Below, piece by piece: positions 7,824-14,744 of a stretch of DNA of 18,294 nucleotides. The translations under genes and the position numbers were made by a program. The stretch is taken from contig JAEDFS010000037.1 in assembly GCA_016297895.1 (NCBI GenBank), forward strand, positions 1 to 18,294, read 5' to 3'. This DNA is from Marvinbryantia sp. GTDB taxonomy: Bacteria; Bacillota; Clostridia; Lachnospirales; Lachnospiraceae. Position 1 is the stretch's first letter. Each line of letters begins with the position of its first letter. Below the pieces are notes generated by a model. That model did not search any database, was not told the DNA's origin, and was given only the letters and a program-made list of their open reading frames with translations.

Positions 7824-7907
7824 TGCGGGAGATGGGACTTGAACCCACACGACCTTACGACCACTAGATCCTTAGTCTAGCCTGTCTGCCAATTCCAGCA
7901 CTCCCGC
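7824..7907 (-). tRNA. tRNA-Leu, anticodon AAG
   Basis: An 84-base class II tRNA on the - strand. The acceptor arms GCGGGAG (7901-7907) and CTCCCGC (7825-7831) pair fully, with discriminator A at 7824. The anticodon stem CTAGA/TCTAG encloses the loop CTAAGGA (7869-7875), giving anticodon AAG at 7871-7873, which reads leucine CUU. A long variable arm (TGGTCGTAAGGTCG region) and the T-loop GTTCAAGTC support tRNA-Leu. CCA is not encoded (the following bases are CTG), so it must be added by a nucleotidyltransferase. The A at the wobble position is uncommon for bacterial tRNA-Leu. The gene stands alone with its own promoter and terminator and is convergent with the ABC importer operon. Confidence 0.95.
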
Positions 7908-7920
7908 AAGCAACAAAGGA

Positions 7921-7949
7921 ATTATAACATTCAAAACTGGATTCGTCAA
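7921..7949 (-). promoter_or_regulatory. Sigma-70-type promoter of tRNA-Leu
   Basis: On the - strand, TTGACG (7944-7949) and a perfect TATAAT (7921-7926) are separated by 17 bases. The start point would fall a few bases upstream of the mature tRNA 5' end at 7907, which is typical of a strong tRNA promoter. Confidence 0.85.
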
Positions 7950-8028
7950 CTAAAAAATGAAAAAAAATCAAAAAAAAATCATCCGGCACAGTTTGAAAAA
8001 ATTTTTACAAAAAAAGAGTAATTTCTTC

Positions 8029-8057
8029 TTTATTTTTTGGTAAAATTGGTGTATGAT
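8029..8057 (+). promoter_or_regulatory. Possible promoter of the CdaR/PucR-like regulator gene
   Basis: TTTATT (8029-8034), a 17-base gap, then TATGAT (8052-8057), about 32 bases before the ATG at 8090. The -10 is good and the -35 poor. The stretch between this and the tRNA promoter (7950-8028) is extremely A/T-rich with A-runs and holds no gene that I can see. Confidence 0.4.
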
Positions 8058-8089
8058 GAGTAAAGATAAAGTGCATTGGGGTGAATGTT

Positions 8090-9178
8090 ATGATTTCTAA
8101 TCAGATTTTACAAAATACCATTGATGGATTGAAGCAGATCAGCAGAGTGGATATGTGTGTGATCGATACGGAAGGAAGTGTTCTGGCGTCTACGTTTGCG
8201 GAGACCGACAATTATGTGGAGCCTGCACTGCTTTTTGTGAATTCACCGGCAGACAGCCAGGAACTGCAGGGATATCAGTTTTTTAAGGTATATGATGAGG
8301 CACAGCTGGAATATATCCTTTTAGCCAGCGGAAGCAGCGATGATACTTATATGGTGGGAAAGATGGTGGCGTTCCAGCTGCAGAATCTTCTGGTGGCTTA
8401 TAAAGAACGCTTTGATAAAGATAACTTTATCAAGAATCTGCTCCTGGATAATCTTCTGCTTATTGATATTTACAACCGGGCAAAGAAGCTTCATATTGAA
8501 GCGGATGTGAGACGAGTGGTATTTATTCTGGAGACCAATATTGAAAAAGATAATTCTTCTATGGAGGCAGTACGGCTCTGTCTTGGGAATAAATCCGGCG
8601 ATTTTATCACTGCGGTGGATGAGAAGGGTATCATTGTGGTGAAAGAACTTGCTCCCAATGATGATTACGCAGAGATGGACAAGGTGGCACATCATATCCT
8701 GAACAGTCTGGATGTGAGAAAGAGAGAAGGTGCACATATTGCTTACGGTACGATCGTGGGTGAGATCAAGGAAGTGTCCAGATCTTACAAGGAAGCCAGG
8801 ATGGCACTGGATGTAGGGAAGATTTTCTTCGGAGAGCGTGATGTGATCGCATACAGTTCCCTGGGAATTGGAAGATTGATCTATCAGCTGCCGATTCCTC
8901 TTTGCAAGATGTTTATCCGTGAGATCTTTGACGGGAAATCTACCGATGATTTCGATGAAGAGACACTGACCACCATCAACAAGTTTTTTGAAAACAGCCT
9001 GAACGTATCTGAGACATCCAGACAGCTTTATATTCACCGCAACACACTGGTATATCGTCTGGATAAGCTGCAGAAGAGTACCGGTCTGGATCTGAGGGTG
9101 TTTGAGGATGCCATTACTTTTAAGATCGCTTTGATGGTTGTGAAGTATATGAAATATATGGAGACTGTAGATTATTAA
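8090..9178 (+). CDS. CdaR/PucR-like transcriptional regulator
   Basis: A 362-residue cytosolic regulator. The C-terminus is a PucR-type helix-turn-helix at about residues 296-348: FFENSLNVSETSRQLYIHRN followed by TLVYRLDKLQKSTGLDLR. The HRNTL.YRL.K....G.D signature is diagnostic of the CdaR/PucR/HTH_30 group. The middle region, about 120-250, fits the degenerate GGDEF-like domain of CdaR-type proteins (IAYGTIVGEIKEVSRSYKEA). The first 100 residues resemble a small-molecule sensing domain (MCVIDTEGSVLASTF). The ligand is unknown; characterised relatives sense sugar diacids or purine breakdown products. A GTG at 8081 is in frame, but GGGGTGA at 8078-8084 positions the ATG at 8090 correctly. The gene stands alone, with a terminator-like hairpin downstream. 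Its targets are not evident. Confidence 0.82.
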   Translation: MISNQILQNTIDGLKQISRVDMCVIDTEGSVLASTFAETDNYVEPALLFVNSPADSQELQGYQFFKVYDEAQLEYILLASGSSDDTYMVGKMVAFQLQNLLVAYKERFDKDNFIKNLLLDNLLLIDIYNRAKKLHIEADVRRVVFILETNIEKDNSSMEAVRLCLGNKSGDFITAVDEKGIIVVKELAPNDDYAEMDKVAHHILNSLDVRKREGAHIAYGTIVGEIKEVSRSYKEARMALDVGKIFFGERDVIAYSSLGIGRLIYQLPIPLCKMFIREIFDGKSTDDFDEETLTTINKFFENSLNVSETSRQLYIHRNTLVYRLDKLQKSTGLDLRVFEDAITFKIALMVVKYMKYMETVDY

Positions 9179-9254
9179 ATCCGGCTTCAAATGAGATAGT
9201 TCATTTTCCGCATATTTCAGAAATATCAGATTAAGATAATAGAAGAATAAGAGT

Positions 9255-9295
9255 AGGGGGATCAGGCAGAGTTGTGGCGCATGGTCTCCCTTTTT
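9255..9295 (+). terminator. Terminator-like hairpin between the regulator gene and the S41 protease gene
   Basis: Arms 9255-9263 and 9283-9291 pair over nine positions (two G-U pairs) around a 19-base loop, followed directly by TTTTT. It would end the regulator transcript. The protease ribosome site AAGGAG starts at the very next base (9296), so any promoter for the protease lies upstream of, or within, this hairpin. I see no convincing one between 9179 and 9254. Confidence 0.6.
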
Positions 9296-9308
9296 AAGGA
9301 GTTATTTT

Positions 9309-10553
9309 ATGGAAGAAAAGAGATCCGGAGAAAATGGAGGATTTATTAAAGGGCTGTTTTGCGGGGTTCTGCTGGTATTGATCTGTATGGCGGGAGCTTT
9401 GTTCTGGTATCGGTGGAAATTAAACCGTACCCTGGAACAGCTGCGGGCCCAGAGGCAGGAAGAACTCCTTAAGGAGCCGGAGACAGAGAATACACTGGAA
9501 CTGGATGGAGAGAAGATTGACCGGAAGATGGAAGAGATCCGGGAGCTGATCAATCTTTATTATCTGGATACCATAGACAGTAAGGATGTGGAGCAGGGAA
9601 TTTATGAAGGAATGGTCAGCGGGCTGGATGATCCCTATTCTGTGTACTACAGCGGGGAGGATCTGGAGAGGCTGGAGGAATCCACCAATGGCGAATATCT
9701 GGGAATCGGGGCTGTGGTCACGCAGGATCCGGAAACGGGAACGATCACGATCGTACGCTGTTTTGAGGATACACCGGCTAGTGAAGCAGGGCTGCAGACG
9801 GGGGATATTCTGACCACGTTGAACGGAGAAGAGATCACCGGGGTGGAACTGAATAAAGTGGTGGCCAGAATTAAGACGGAACCGGGGGATGTGGTCACAC
9901 TTGGATATTACCGGGACGGAGAAGAGGGGGAAGCCAGGGTGGAGCGCAGAAATATCCAGCTGCCTACCGTAGAATGGGAAATGCTGGATGACGGAATCGG
10001 GTATCTGGAGATCCTGGAATTTGATACCATAACAGTGGAGCAGTTCCAGTCCGCTTTGAAATATCTGGAAGAAGAGGGAATGGAAAAGCTGATCATAGAT
10101 GTGAGAGACAATCCCGGCGGTACCCTGCAGTCCGTGTGTGATATTCTGGATGAACTTCTGCCGGAAGGACTGATGGTGTACACGGAAGATAAGTACGGGC
10201 ACAGACAGGAATATACCTCCGATGCGGCACATCGGTTTACAAAACCGCTGGCGGTTCTTGTGAATGAAAACAGTGCCAGTGCTTCAGAAGTTTTTTCAGG
10301 TGCGATCAAGGATTATGGACTGGGCACACTGGTAGGGACGACCACCTTTGGCAAGGGAATCGTCCAGCGGGTGTATAATCTTTCGGATGGGTCAGGGGTC
10401 AAGCTGACCATTGCCAGATACTACACACCTGATGGCAATGATATCCATGGAAAAGGAATCACACCTGATATAGAGGTGGAGCAGGATGAGGAGTCGGAAG
10501 AGGATGATCAGCTTCAGACGGCAATCGACATCTTAAATCAGTCTAATGATTAA
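9309..10553 (+). CDS. S41-family C-terminal processing peptidase (CtpA-like), membrane-anchored
   Basis: A 414-residue serine protease. One N-terminal membrane helix (about residues 15-34, GLFCGVLLVLICMAGALFWY) anchors it with the catalytic part outside the cell. A helical linker follows, then a PDZ domain at about 125-215 (GEYLGIGAVV...GLQTGDILTTLNGEEI), which in the family recognises the C-termini of substrates. The S41 core has DVRDNPGGTL and NSASASEVFSGAIKDYG, then TTFGKGIVQ. By spacing against Bacillus CtpB, the catalytic residues are Ser324 and Lys349, with Gln353. The C-terminal tail is acidic (EQDEESEEDD). AAGGAG at 9296-9301 precedes the ATG. Relatives process cell-wall enzymes or sporulation signals; the substrate here is unknown. 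Confidence 0.93.
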   Translation: MEEKRSGENGGFIKGLFCGVLLVLICMAGALFWYRWKLNRTLEQLRAQRQEELLKEPETENTLELDGEKIDRKMEEIRELINLYYLDTIDSKDVEQGIYEGMVSGLDDPYSVYYSGEDLERLEESTNGEYLGIGAVVTQDPETGTITIVRCFEDTPASEAGLQTGDILTTLNGEEITGVELNKVVARIKTEPGDVVTLGYYRDGEEGEARVERRNIQLPTVEWEMLDDGIGYLEILEFDTITVEQFQSALKYLEEEGMEKLIIDVRDNPGGTLQSVCDILDELLPEGLMVYTEDKYGHRQEYTSDAAHRFTKPLAVLVNENSASASEVFSGAIKDYGLGTLVGTTTFGKGIVQRVYNLSDGSGVKLTIARYYTPDGNDIHGKGITPDIEVEQDEESEEDDQLQTAIDILNQSND

Positions 10554-10565
10554 GAGTCATAAAAG

Positions 10566-10600
10566 GCGGAGGGTTTTTGGTTGACAAACAGAACCTCCGC
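10566..10600 (+). terminator. Inverted repeat after the S41 protease gene, weak terminator overlapping a promoter
   Basis: GCGGAGG (10566-10572) pairs with CCTCCGC (10594-10600) across a 21-base loop, 13 bases after the protease stop. Only TGTTATCATTTT follows, a poor T-run, so termination may be weak. The -35 box of the glnA promoter lies in the loop, and the right arm is in that promoter's spacer. Confidence 0.5.
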
Positions 10601-10609
10601 TGTTATCAT
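10581..10609 (+). promoter_or_regulatory. Promoter of the glnA operon
   Basis: A perfect TTGACA (10581-10586), a 17-base spacer, and TATCAT (10604-10609). The start point would be near 10616, only about five bases before the terminator-like hairpin at 10621-10656, so transcripts from here must pass that hairpin to reach glnA. Confidence 0.75.
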
Positions 10610-10620
10610 TTTGTCAGGAC

Positions 10621-10656
10621 AAGGGCGTTCTTTTGGGGAAAAGAGCGCCCTTTTTT
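10621..10656 (+). terminator. Terminator hairpin in the glnA leader (candidate attenuator)
   Basis: Arms 10623-10634 and 10639-10650 pair over 12 positions (one G-U pair) around a GGGG loop, and TTTTTT follows at 10651-10656. This is a textbook intrinsic terminator, and it sits between the promoter at 10581-10609 and the glnA ribosome site AAGGAG (10661-10666). It may be a second terminator for the upstream gene, but its placement downstream of a good promoter points to attenuation of glnA. I could not find the two hexaloop hairpins known as ANTAR targets. Confidence 0.8.
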
Positions 10657-10674
10657 GTAAAAGGAGAGATGAAC

Positions 10675-12003
10675 ATGAAGTATTCGAAAGACGATATTAT
10701 CCGTATGGTGCAGGAAGAAGACGTGGAATTTATCCGTCTGCAGTTTACGGATATCTTCGGGTCATTAAAAAATGTAGCGATCACAGCAAGCCAGCTGGAG
10801 AGAGCGTTAAATAACCAGTGTATGTTTGACGGCTCTTCCATCGAAGGGTTTGTGCGGATTGAGGAATCTGATATGTATCTGTATCCGGATCTGGATACTT
10901 TCACAATTTTTCCGTGGAGACCGCAGCAGGGAAAAGTGGCCCGCCTGATCTGTGATATTTATCGGCCGGACGGCACTGCTTTTGAAGGAGATCCCAGAAA
11001 TGTATTAAAGAAAGTTCTCAGGGAAGCGGAAGAGATGGGATATCAGTTCGATGTGGGACCGGAATGTGAGTTCTTTCTGTTCCATACCGATGATTACGGC
11101 CAGCCAACCACGATCACACACGAGAAGGCCGGATATTTTGATATTGGGCCCATGGATCTGGGCGAAAATGCCAGACGTGATATAGTGCTGACTCTGGAAA
11201 AAATGGGATTTGAGATCGAGGCATCCCATCATGAAGTGGCTCCGGCCCAGCATGAGATTGATTTCAAATATGACGATGCCCTTACTACAGCGGATAATAT
11301 CATGACATTTAAGCTGGCGGTCAAGACGATCGCAAAACGTCACGGTCTTCATGCGACCTTCATGCCGAAGCCGAAGGAGGATGTGAATGGCTCCGGTATG
11401 CATATTAATATGTCACTTTCCAGAAACGGAAAAAATATCTTCAGAGATCCGGAGGATGAACGGGGATTAAGCCGGGAAGCATATTATTTCATCGGCGGTC
11501 TGTTAAAGCATATGAAGGATATGACAGCAATCAATAATCCTCTGGTCAATTCCTATAAGCGTCTTGTGCCGGGATATGAGGCACCGGTCTATATCGCATG
11601 GTCAGCGATCAACCGGACTCCGCTTATTCGAATCCCTAGTATCAGCGGGGAAGCGGCGAGAGTAGAACTGAGATCTCCCGATCCGTCCAGCAATCCTTAT
11701 CTGGTACTGGCAGTCTGCCTGGCAGCAGGACTGGATGGAATACGAAATCAGATTCTTCCGCCGGACAGTGTGGAAAAGAACATTTTCCGGATGACAGAAC
11801 AGGAAAAAGAGGAACTTGGAATTGAAGCATTGCCGTATAATCTTATAGATGCGGTGAAACGGATGGAAAAGAGTACGTTTATCCGTCAGGTGCTTGGAGA
11901 GCACATCTTCCGGAATTACTGCCTTGCAAAGCATAAGGAATGGGAAGAATACAGCAGATACGTATCGAATTGGGAAGTGGATCAGTATTTATATCGCATT
12001 TAA
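10675..12003 (+). CDS. glnA: Glutamine synthetase, class I-alpha type
   Basis: Makes glutamine from glutamate, ammonia and ATP, and is the main ammonia-assimilating enzyme. Its 442 residues match the Bacillus/Clostridia GSI-alpha length, and the adenylylation-site segment of enteric enzymes is absent. Visible motifs are FTDIFGSLKNVAI and FDGSSIEGFVRIEESD (residues 51-66), with Arg61 at the place of the glutamine feedback arginine of Bacillus GlnA. Others are GPECEFFLF (128-136), with metal-binding glutamates, and KPKEDVNGSGMHINMSL (232-248, ATP site). In VPGYEAPVYIAWS, Glu302 corresponds to the active-site flap glutamate. In-frame upstream codons from 10633 lie inside the terminator hairpin; ATG 10675, eight bases after AAGGAG, matches family starts. 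The next gene is an ANTAR regulator 42 bases downstream. Confidence 0.97.
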   Translation: MKYSKDDIIRMVQEEDVEFIRLQFTDIFGSLKNVAITASQLERALNNQCMFDGSSIEGFVRIEESDMYLYPDLDTFTIFPWRPQQGKVARLICDIYRPDGTAFEGDPRNVLKKVLREAEEMGYQFDVGPECEFFLFHTDDYGQPTTITHEKAGYFDIGPMDLGENARRDIVLTLEKMGFEIEASHHEVAPAQHEIDFKYDDALTTADNIMTFKLAVKTIAKRHGLHATFMPKPKEDVNGSGMHINMSLSRNGKNIFRDPEDERGLSREAYYFIGGLLKHMKDMTAINNPLVNSYKRLVPGYEAPVYIAWSAINRTPLIRIPSISGEAARVELRSPDPSSNPYLVLAVCLAAGLDGIRNQILPPDSVEKNIFRMTEQEKEELGIEALPYNLIDAVKRMEKSTFIRQVLGEHIFRNYCLAKHKEWEEYSRYVSNWEVDQYLYRI

Positions 12004-12045
12004 TCTCCTGGAACAGAATAGATCATATTACAGGAGGTGCGAAGG

Positions 12046-12594
12046 ATGGCAAGTATCATAGTGGTATTTCCCAAAGCGGAAAATGCGGCAAATATCAGAA
12101 ACATCCTGATACGAAGCGGATACCAGGTGGCTGCCGTCTGCACCAGTGGTGCCCAGGCTCTGCAGGCTGCGGATGATCTGGACGATGGAGTTGTGGTGTG
12201 CGGATATAAATTTGCAGATATGCTGTATTCCCAGTTAAAGGAAGATCTTCCGGCAGGATTTGAAATGCTGTTGGTGGCATCGGATCATGTGTTGGCAGGC
12301 TGTATGGACAGGGAGATCGTGAGACTGTCCCTTCCCTTAAAAGTGGCGGATATGACAGATACGCTGGAAATGATGCTGGAGAGTATCGACAGGCGAAGGA
12401 GGAAAAAGCAGCAGAAGCCGAAAGTCCGGTCAGAAAAAGACAGGAAGCTGATCGAGGATGCCAAACGTCTGCTGATGGAGCGGAACAGAATGTCTGAAGA
12501 AGAAGCGCACCGGTATATGCAGAAATGCAGTATGGATAGTGGAACCAACCTGGTTGAGACGGCGGAGATGGTATTTACACTTATGAAAATTTAA
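12046..12594 (+). CDS. ANTAR-domain response regulator (RNA-binding antiterminator), pseudo-receiver
   Basis: A 182-residue protein with two parts. Residues 1-112 have the receiver fold pattern (MASIIVVFPKAENAANIRNILIRSGY...). However, the strand that should end in the phospho-accepting Asp reads GVVVCGYKF, with Cys52-Gly53 there, and the N-terminal acidic pair is absent. A conserved-type Lys remains in LPLKVADM. A basic linker (RRRRKKQQKPKVR, 116-128) leads to the ANTAR domain, about 129-180: LIEDAKRLLMERNRMSEEEA then HRYMQKCSMDSGTNLVETAE. ANTAR proteins bind paired hairpins in nascent RNA and prevent termination. AGGAGG at 12032-12037 supports ATG 12046; an in-frame GTG at 12037 overlaps it. 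An equivalent glnA-downstream regulator with this architecture is known from solventogenic Clostridium. Its likely target is the terminator before glnA. Confidence 0.88.
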   Translation: MASIIVVFPKAENAANIRNILIRSGYQVAAVCTSGAQALQAADDLDDGVVVCGYKFADMLYSQLKEDLPAGFEMLLVASDHVLAGCMDREIVRLSLPLKVADMTDTLEMMLESIDRRRRKKQQKPKVRSEKDRKLIEDAKRLLMERNRMSEEEAHRYMQKCSMDSGTNLVETAEMVFTLMKI

Positions 12595-12615
12595 ATCGGG
12601 CGTGTGGAGGATAAA

Positions 12616-13458
12616 ATGAAGAAATTAAATTTTACGAAAATGCATGGAATTGGAAATGATTATGTGTATGTAAACTGTTTTAAAGAAACAGTAGAGGACC
12701 CGGTACAGACGGCCATTCAGGTCAGTGACCGTCATTTCGGTATCGGATCAGATGGCCTGATCCTGATCAAACCTTCCGATGTGGCTGACGGAAAAATGGA
12801 GATGTATAATGCAGACGGATCCCAGGGAGCTATGTGCGGAAACGGAATCCGCTGTGTGGCAAAATACATGTATGATTACGGAATCACAGATAAGACCAGC
12901 ATCAGTGTAGAGACAAAAAGCGGAATCAAATATCTGGAGCTGACTGTGAAGGACGGAAAAGTAGATACGGTCAGAGTAAATATGGGAAGTCCTATTCTGG
13001 AGGCGGCTAAGATCCCGGTTCTGTCTGATCAGGAAAGAGTCATTGCTCAGCCGGTGGAAGTAGGAGGAAAGGAATGGAAGATCACCTGTGTATCCATGGG
13101 AAATCCCCATGCTGTCACTTATATTGACGATGTGAAGAATCTGGAAATTGAAAAGATCGGACCGCTGTTTGAAAACCATTCTATCTTTCCGGATCGGGTA
13201 AATACTGAGTTTGTCCATGTGATCGATCGTCATACTGTGGAAATGCGGGTGTGGGAACGCGGATCCGGAGAGACTATGGCCTGCGGTACAGGAGCCTGTG
13301 CAGTGGCTGTATCCTCTATTTTAAACGGACTGACAGAGGAAGAAGTAACGGTGAAGCTGCTTGGCGGTGATCTGAAGATTTTCTGGGACAGAGAAGAAAA
13401 CAAGGTCTATATGACAGGAAGTGCGACGACCGTATTTGACGGAGTCATCGAATTATAG
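12616..13458 (+). CDS. dapF: Diaminopimelate epimerase
   Basis: Interconverts LL- and meso-diaminopimelate by a two-cysteine, cofactor-free mechanism, for lysine and peptidoglycan synthesis. Of the 280 residues, the key motifs are FTKMHGIGNDYVYVN (6-20), MCGNGIRC with catalytic Cys74 (73-80), GNPHAV (162-167) and ERGSGETMACGTGACA with catalytic Cys223. GGAGG at 12606-12610 fits ATG 12616; the in-frame GTG at 12604 is within the ribosome site region. It lies 21 bases after the ANTAR gene and 16 bases before dapL, so it belongs to the same operon. Together with DapL it covers the steps from tetrahydrodipicolinate to meso-diaminopimelate. Confidence 0.97.
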   Translation: MKKLNFTKMHGIGNDYVYVNCFKETVEDPVQTAIQVSDRHFGIGSDGLILIKPSDVADGKMEMYNADGSQGAMCGNGIRCVAKYMYDYGITDKTSISVETKSGIKYLELTVKDGKVDTVRVNMGSPILEAAKIPVLSDQERVIAQPVEVGGKEWKITCVSMGNPHAVTYIDDVKNLEIEKIGPLFENHSIFPDRVNTEFVHVIDRHTVEMRVWERGSGETMACGTGACAVAVSSILNGLTEEEVTVKLLGGDLKIFWDREENKVYMTGSATTVFDGVIEL

Positions 13459-13474
13459 AGGAGGAAATGAAAAC

Positions 13475-14689
13475 ATGGTTAAGGTAAATGAGAATTATTT
13501 GAAACTGCCGGGAAGCTATCTGTTTTCCACCATAGGAAAAAAAGTGTCTGCCTTTGCGGCAGCAAATCCGGATAAGAAAGTCATTCGTCTCGGCATCGGA
13601 GATGTGACTCAGCCGCTGGCACCGTCTATCATCACAGCACTCCACAGTGCGGTGGATGAAATGGCGGATGCAGCTACATTCCGGGGGTATGCACCGGATC
13701 TGGGATATGTATTTTTAAGAAGTGCCATTGCAAAAAATGACTATCAGGACAGAGGATGCGATATTGCGGCAGATGAGATCTTTGTATCGGACGGTGCAAA
13801 GTGCGATTCATCCAATATTCAGGAGATCTTTAGCCTGGATAATAAAATTGCAGTTTGCGATCCGGTCTATCCGGTGTATGTGGATTCTAACGTGATGGCA
13901 GGAAGAACCGGAACCTGGGATCCCAAGACAGAGACCTGGAGTGATGTGATCTATATGCCCTGTACAGCAGAAAATGATTTTGCACCGGAGCTTCCGAAAG
14001 AGACACCGGATCTTATTTATCTTTGCTTCCCGAATAATCCTACCGGATCTACGATCACAAAGGATCAGCTTCAGGTCTGGGTAGATTATGCGAATAAGGT
14101 GGGAGCAATCATTATTTATGATGCGGCATATGAAGCATATATCTCTGAGGACAATGTACCCCACACAATCTATGAGTGTGAAGGGGCAAGAACCTGTGCC
14201 ATAGAGCTTCGCAGCTTTTCGAAAAATGCGGGATTTACCGGTGTGCGTCTTGGATTTACAGTAGTTCCGAAAGAATTGAAGGCCGGAGATACCTGTCTTC
14301 ACGGGCTCTGGGCAAGACGACACGGAACGAAATATAACGGGGCACCCTACATCGTACAGAAAGCCGGAGAAGCTGTGTATTCAGAGGCAGGAAAGGCACA
14401 GTTAAAGAAACAGATCGCCTACTATATGAAGAATGCATCCGTGATCTTTGAAGGTCTGAAGAGTGCAGGATATACCGTATCAGGAGGTGTCAATGCACCC
14501 TATATCTGGCTGAAGACACCGGATCACATGACTTCCTGGGAATTCTTTGATTACCTGCTGGAAAAAGCAAATGTGGTGGGAACACCGGGATCCGGATTCG
14601 GACCCAGCGGAGAAGGATATTTCCGTCTGACTGCATTTGGCAGTTATGAAAACACAGTGGAAGCAATCGAGAGAATCAAAGCATTGTAG
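13475..14689 (+). CDS. dapL: LL-diaminopimelate aminotransferase
   Basis: A PLP-dependent fold-type I enzyme converting tetrahydrodipicolinate and glutamate directly to LL-diaminopimelate, bypassing the acylated intermediates. Its 404 residues match the family (about 410). Motifs: VNENYLKLPGSYLFSTIGKK at the start, VIRLGIGDVTQPL (36-48), FVSDGAKCD, CFPNNPTGST (184-202), YDAAYEAYI, and the PLP lysine in ELRSFSKNAGFTGVRLGF (Lys250). AGGAGG at 13459-13464 precedes ATG 13475, and an apparent earlier start lies within dapF in another frame. The glutamate donor gives a metabolic link to GlnA at the head of the operon. The operon ends at the terminator 14709-14743. Confidence 0.97.
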   Translation: MVKVNENYLKLPGSYLFSTIGKKVSAFAAANPDKKVIRLGIGDVTQPLAPSIITALHSAVDEMADAATFRGYAPDLGYVFLRSAIAKNDYQDRGCDIAADEIFVSDGAKCDSSNIQEIFSLDNKIAVCDPVYPVYVDSNVMAGRTGTWDPKTETWSDVIYMPCTAENDFAPELPKETPDLIYLCFPNNPTGSTITKDQLQVWVDYANKVGAIIIYDAAYEAYISEDNVPHTIYECEGARTCAIELRSFSKNAGFTGVRLGFTVVPKELKAGDTCLHGLWARRHGTKYNGAPYIVQKAGEAVYSEAGKAQLKKQIAYYMKNASVIFEGLKSAGYTVSGGVNAPYIWLKTPDHMTSWEFFDYLLEKANVVGTPGSGFGPSGEGYFRLTAFGSYENTVEAIERIKAL

Positions 14690-14708
14690 AAAAGAAATGG
14701 GAACAGAA

Positions 14709-14743
14709 AAGGCCCTGCCGGGATGGCAAAGGGCCTTGTTTTT
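14709..14743 (+). terminator. Terminator of the glnA-dapL operon
   Basis: AAGGCCCT (14709-14716) pairs with AGGGCCTT (14730-14737), with a TGCC/GGCA inner stem, then GTTTTT. On the other strand it is followed by TTCTGTT, so it may also end the opposing P-type-ATPase-like gene whose stop is at 14745. Confidence 0.85.
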
Positions 14744-14744
14744 G

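Noticed and set aside
8321..9190. Long open frame on the - strand (289 codons) opposite the CdaR/PucR-like gene
   Set aside because: It is fully antisense to a recognised regulator gene, has no family motif, and its His/Cys/Ile-rich composition is typical of an antisense shadow.
9420..10232. Long open frame on the - strand (270 codons) opposite the S41 protease gene
   Set aside because: The + strand protease has catalytic and PDZ motifs and a good ribosome site; the antisense frame has neither motif nor plausible start signals.
10604..10622. GlnR/TnrA-type operator (TGTNA-N7-TNACA) over the glnA promoter
   Set aside because: The left half TGTTA is present but the right half does not match at the required spacing.
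10500..10675. Canonical ANTAR two-hairpin target upstream of glnA
   Set aside because: I looked for two short stems with six-base loops having A first and G fourth and found none; only the terminator and the larger inverted repeat are evident.
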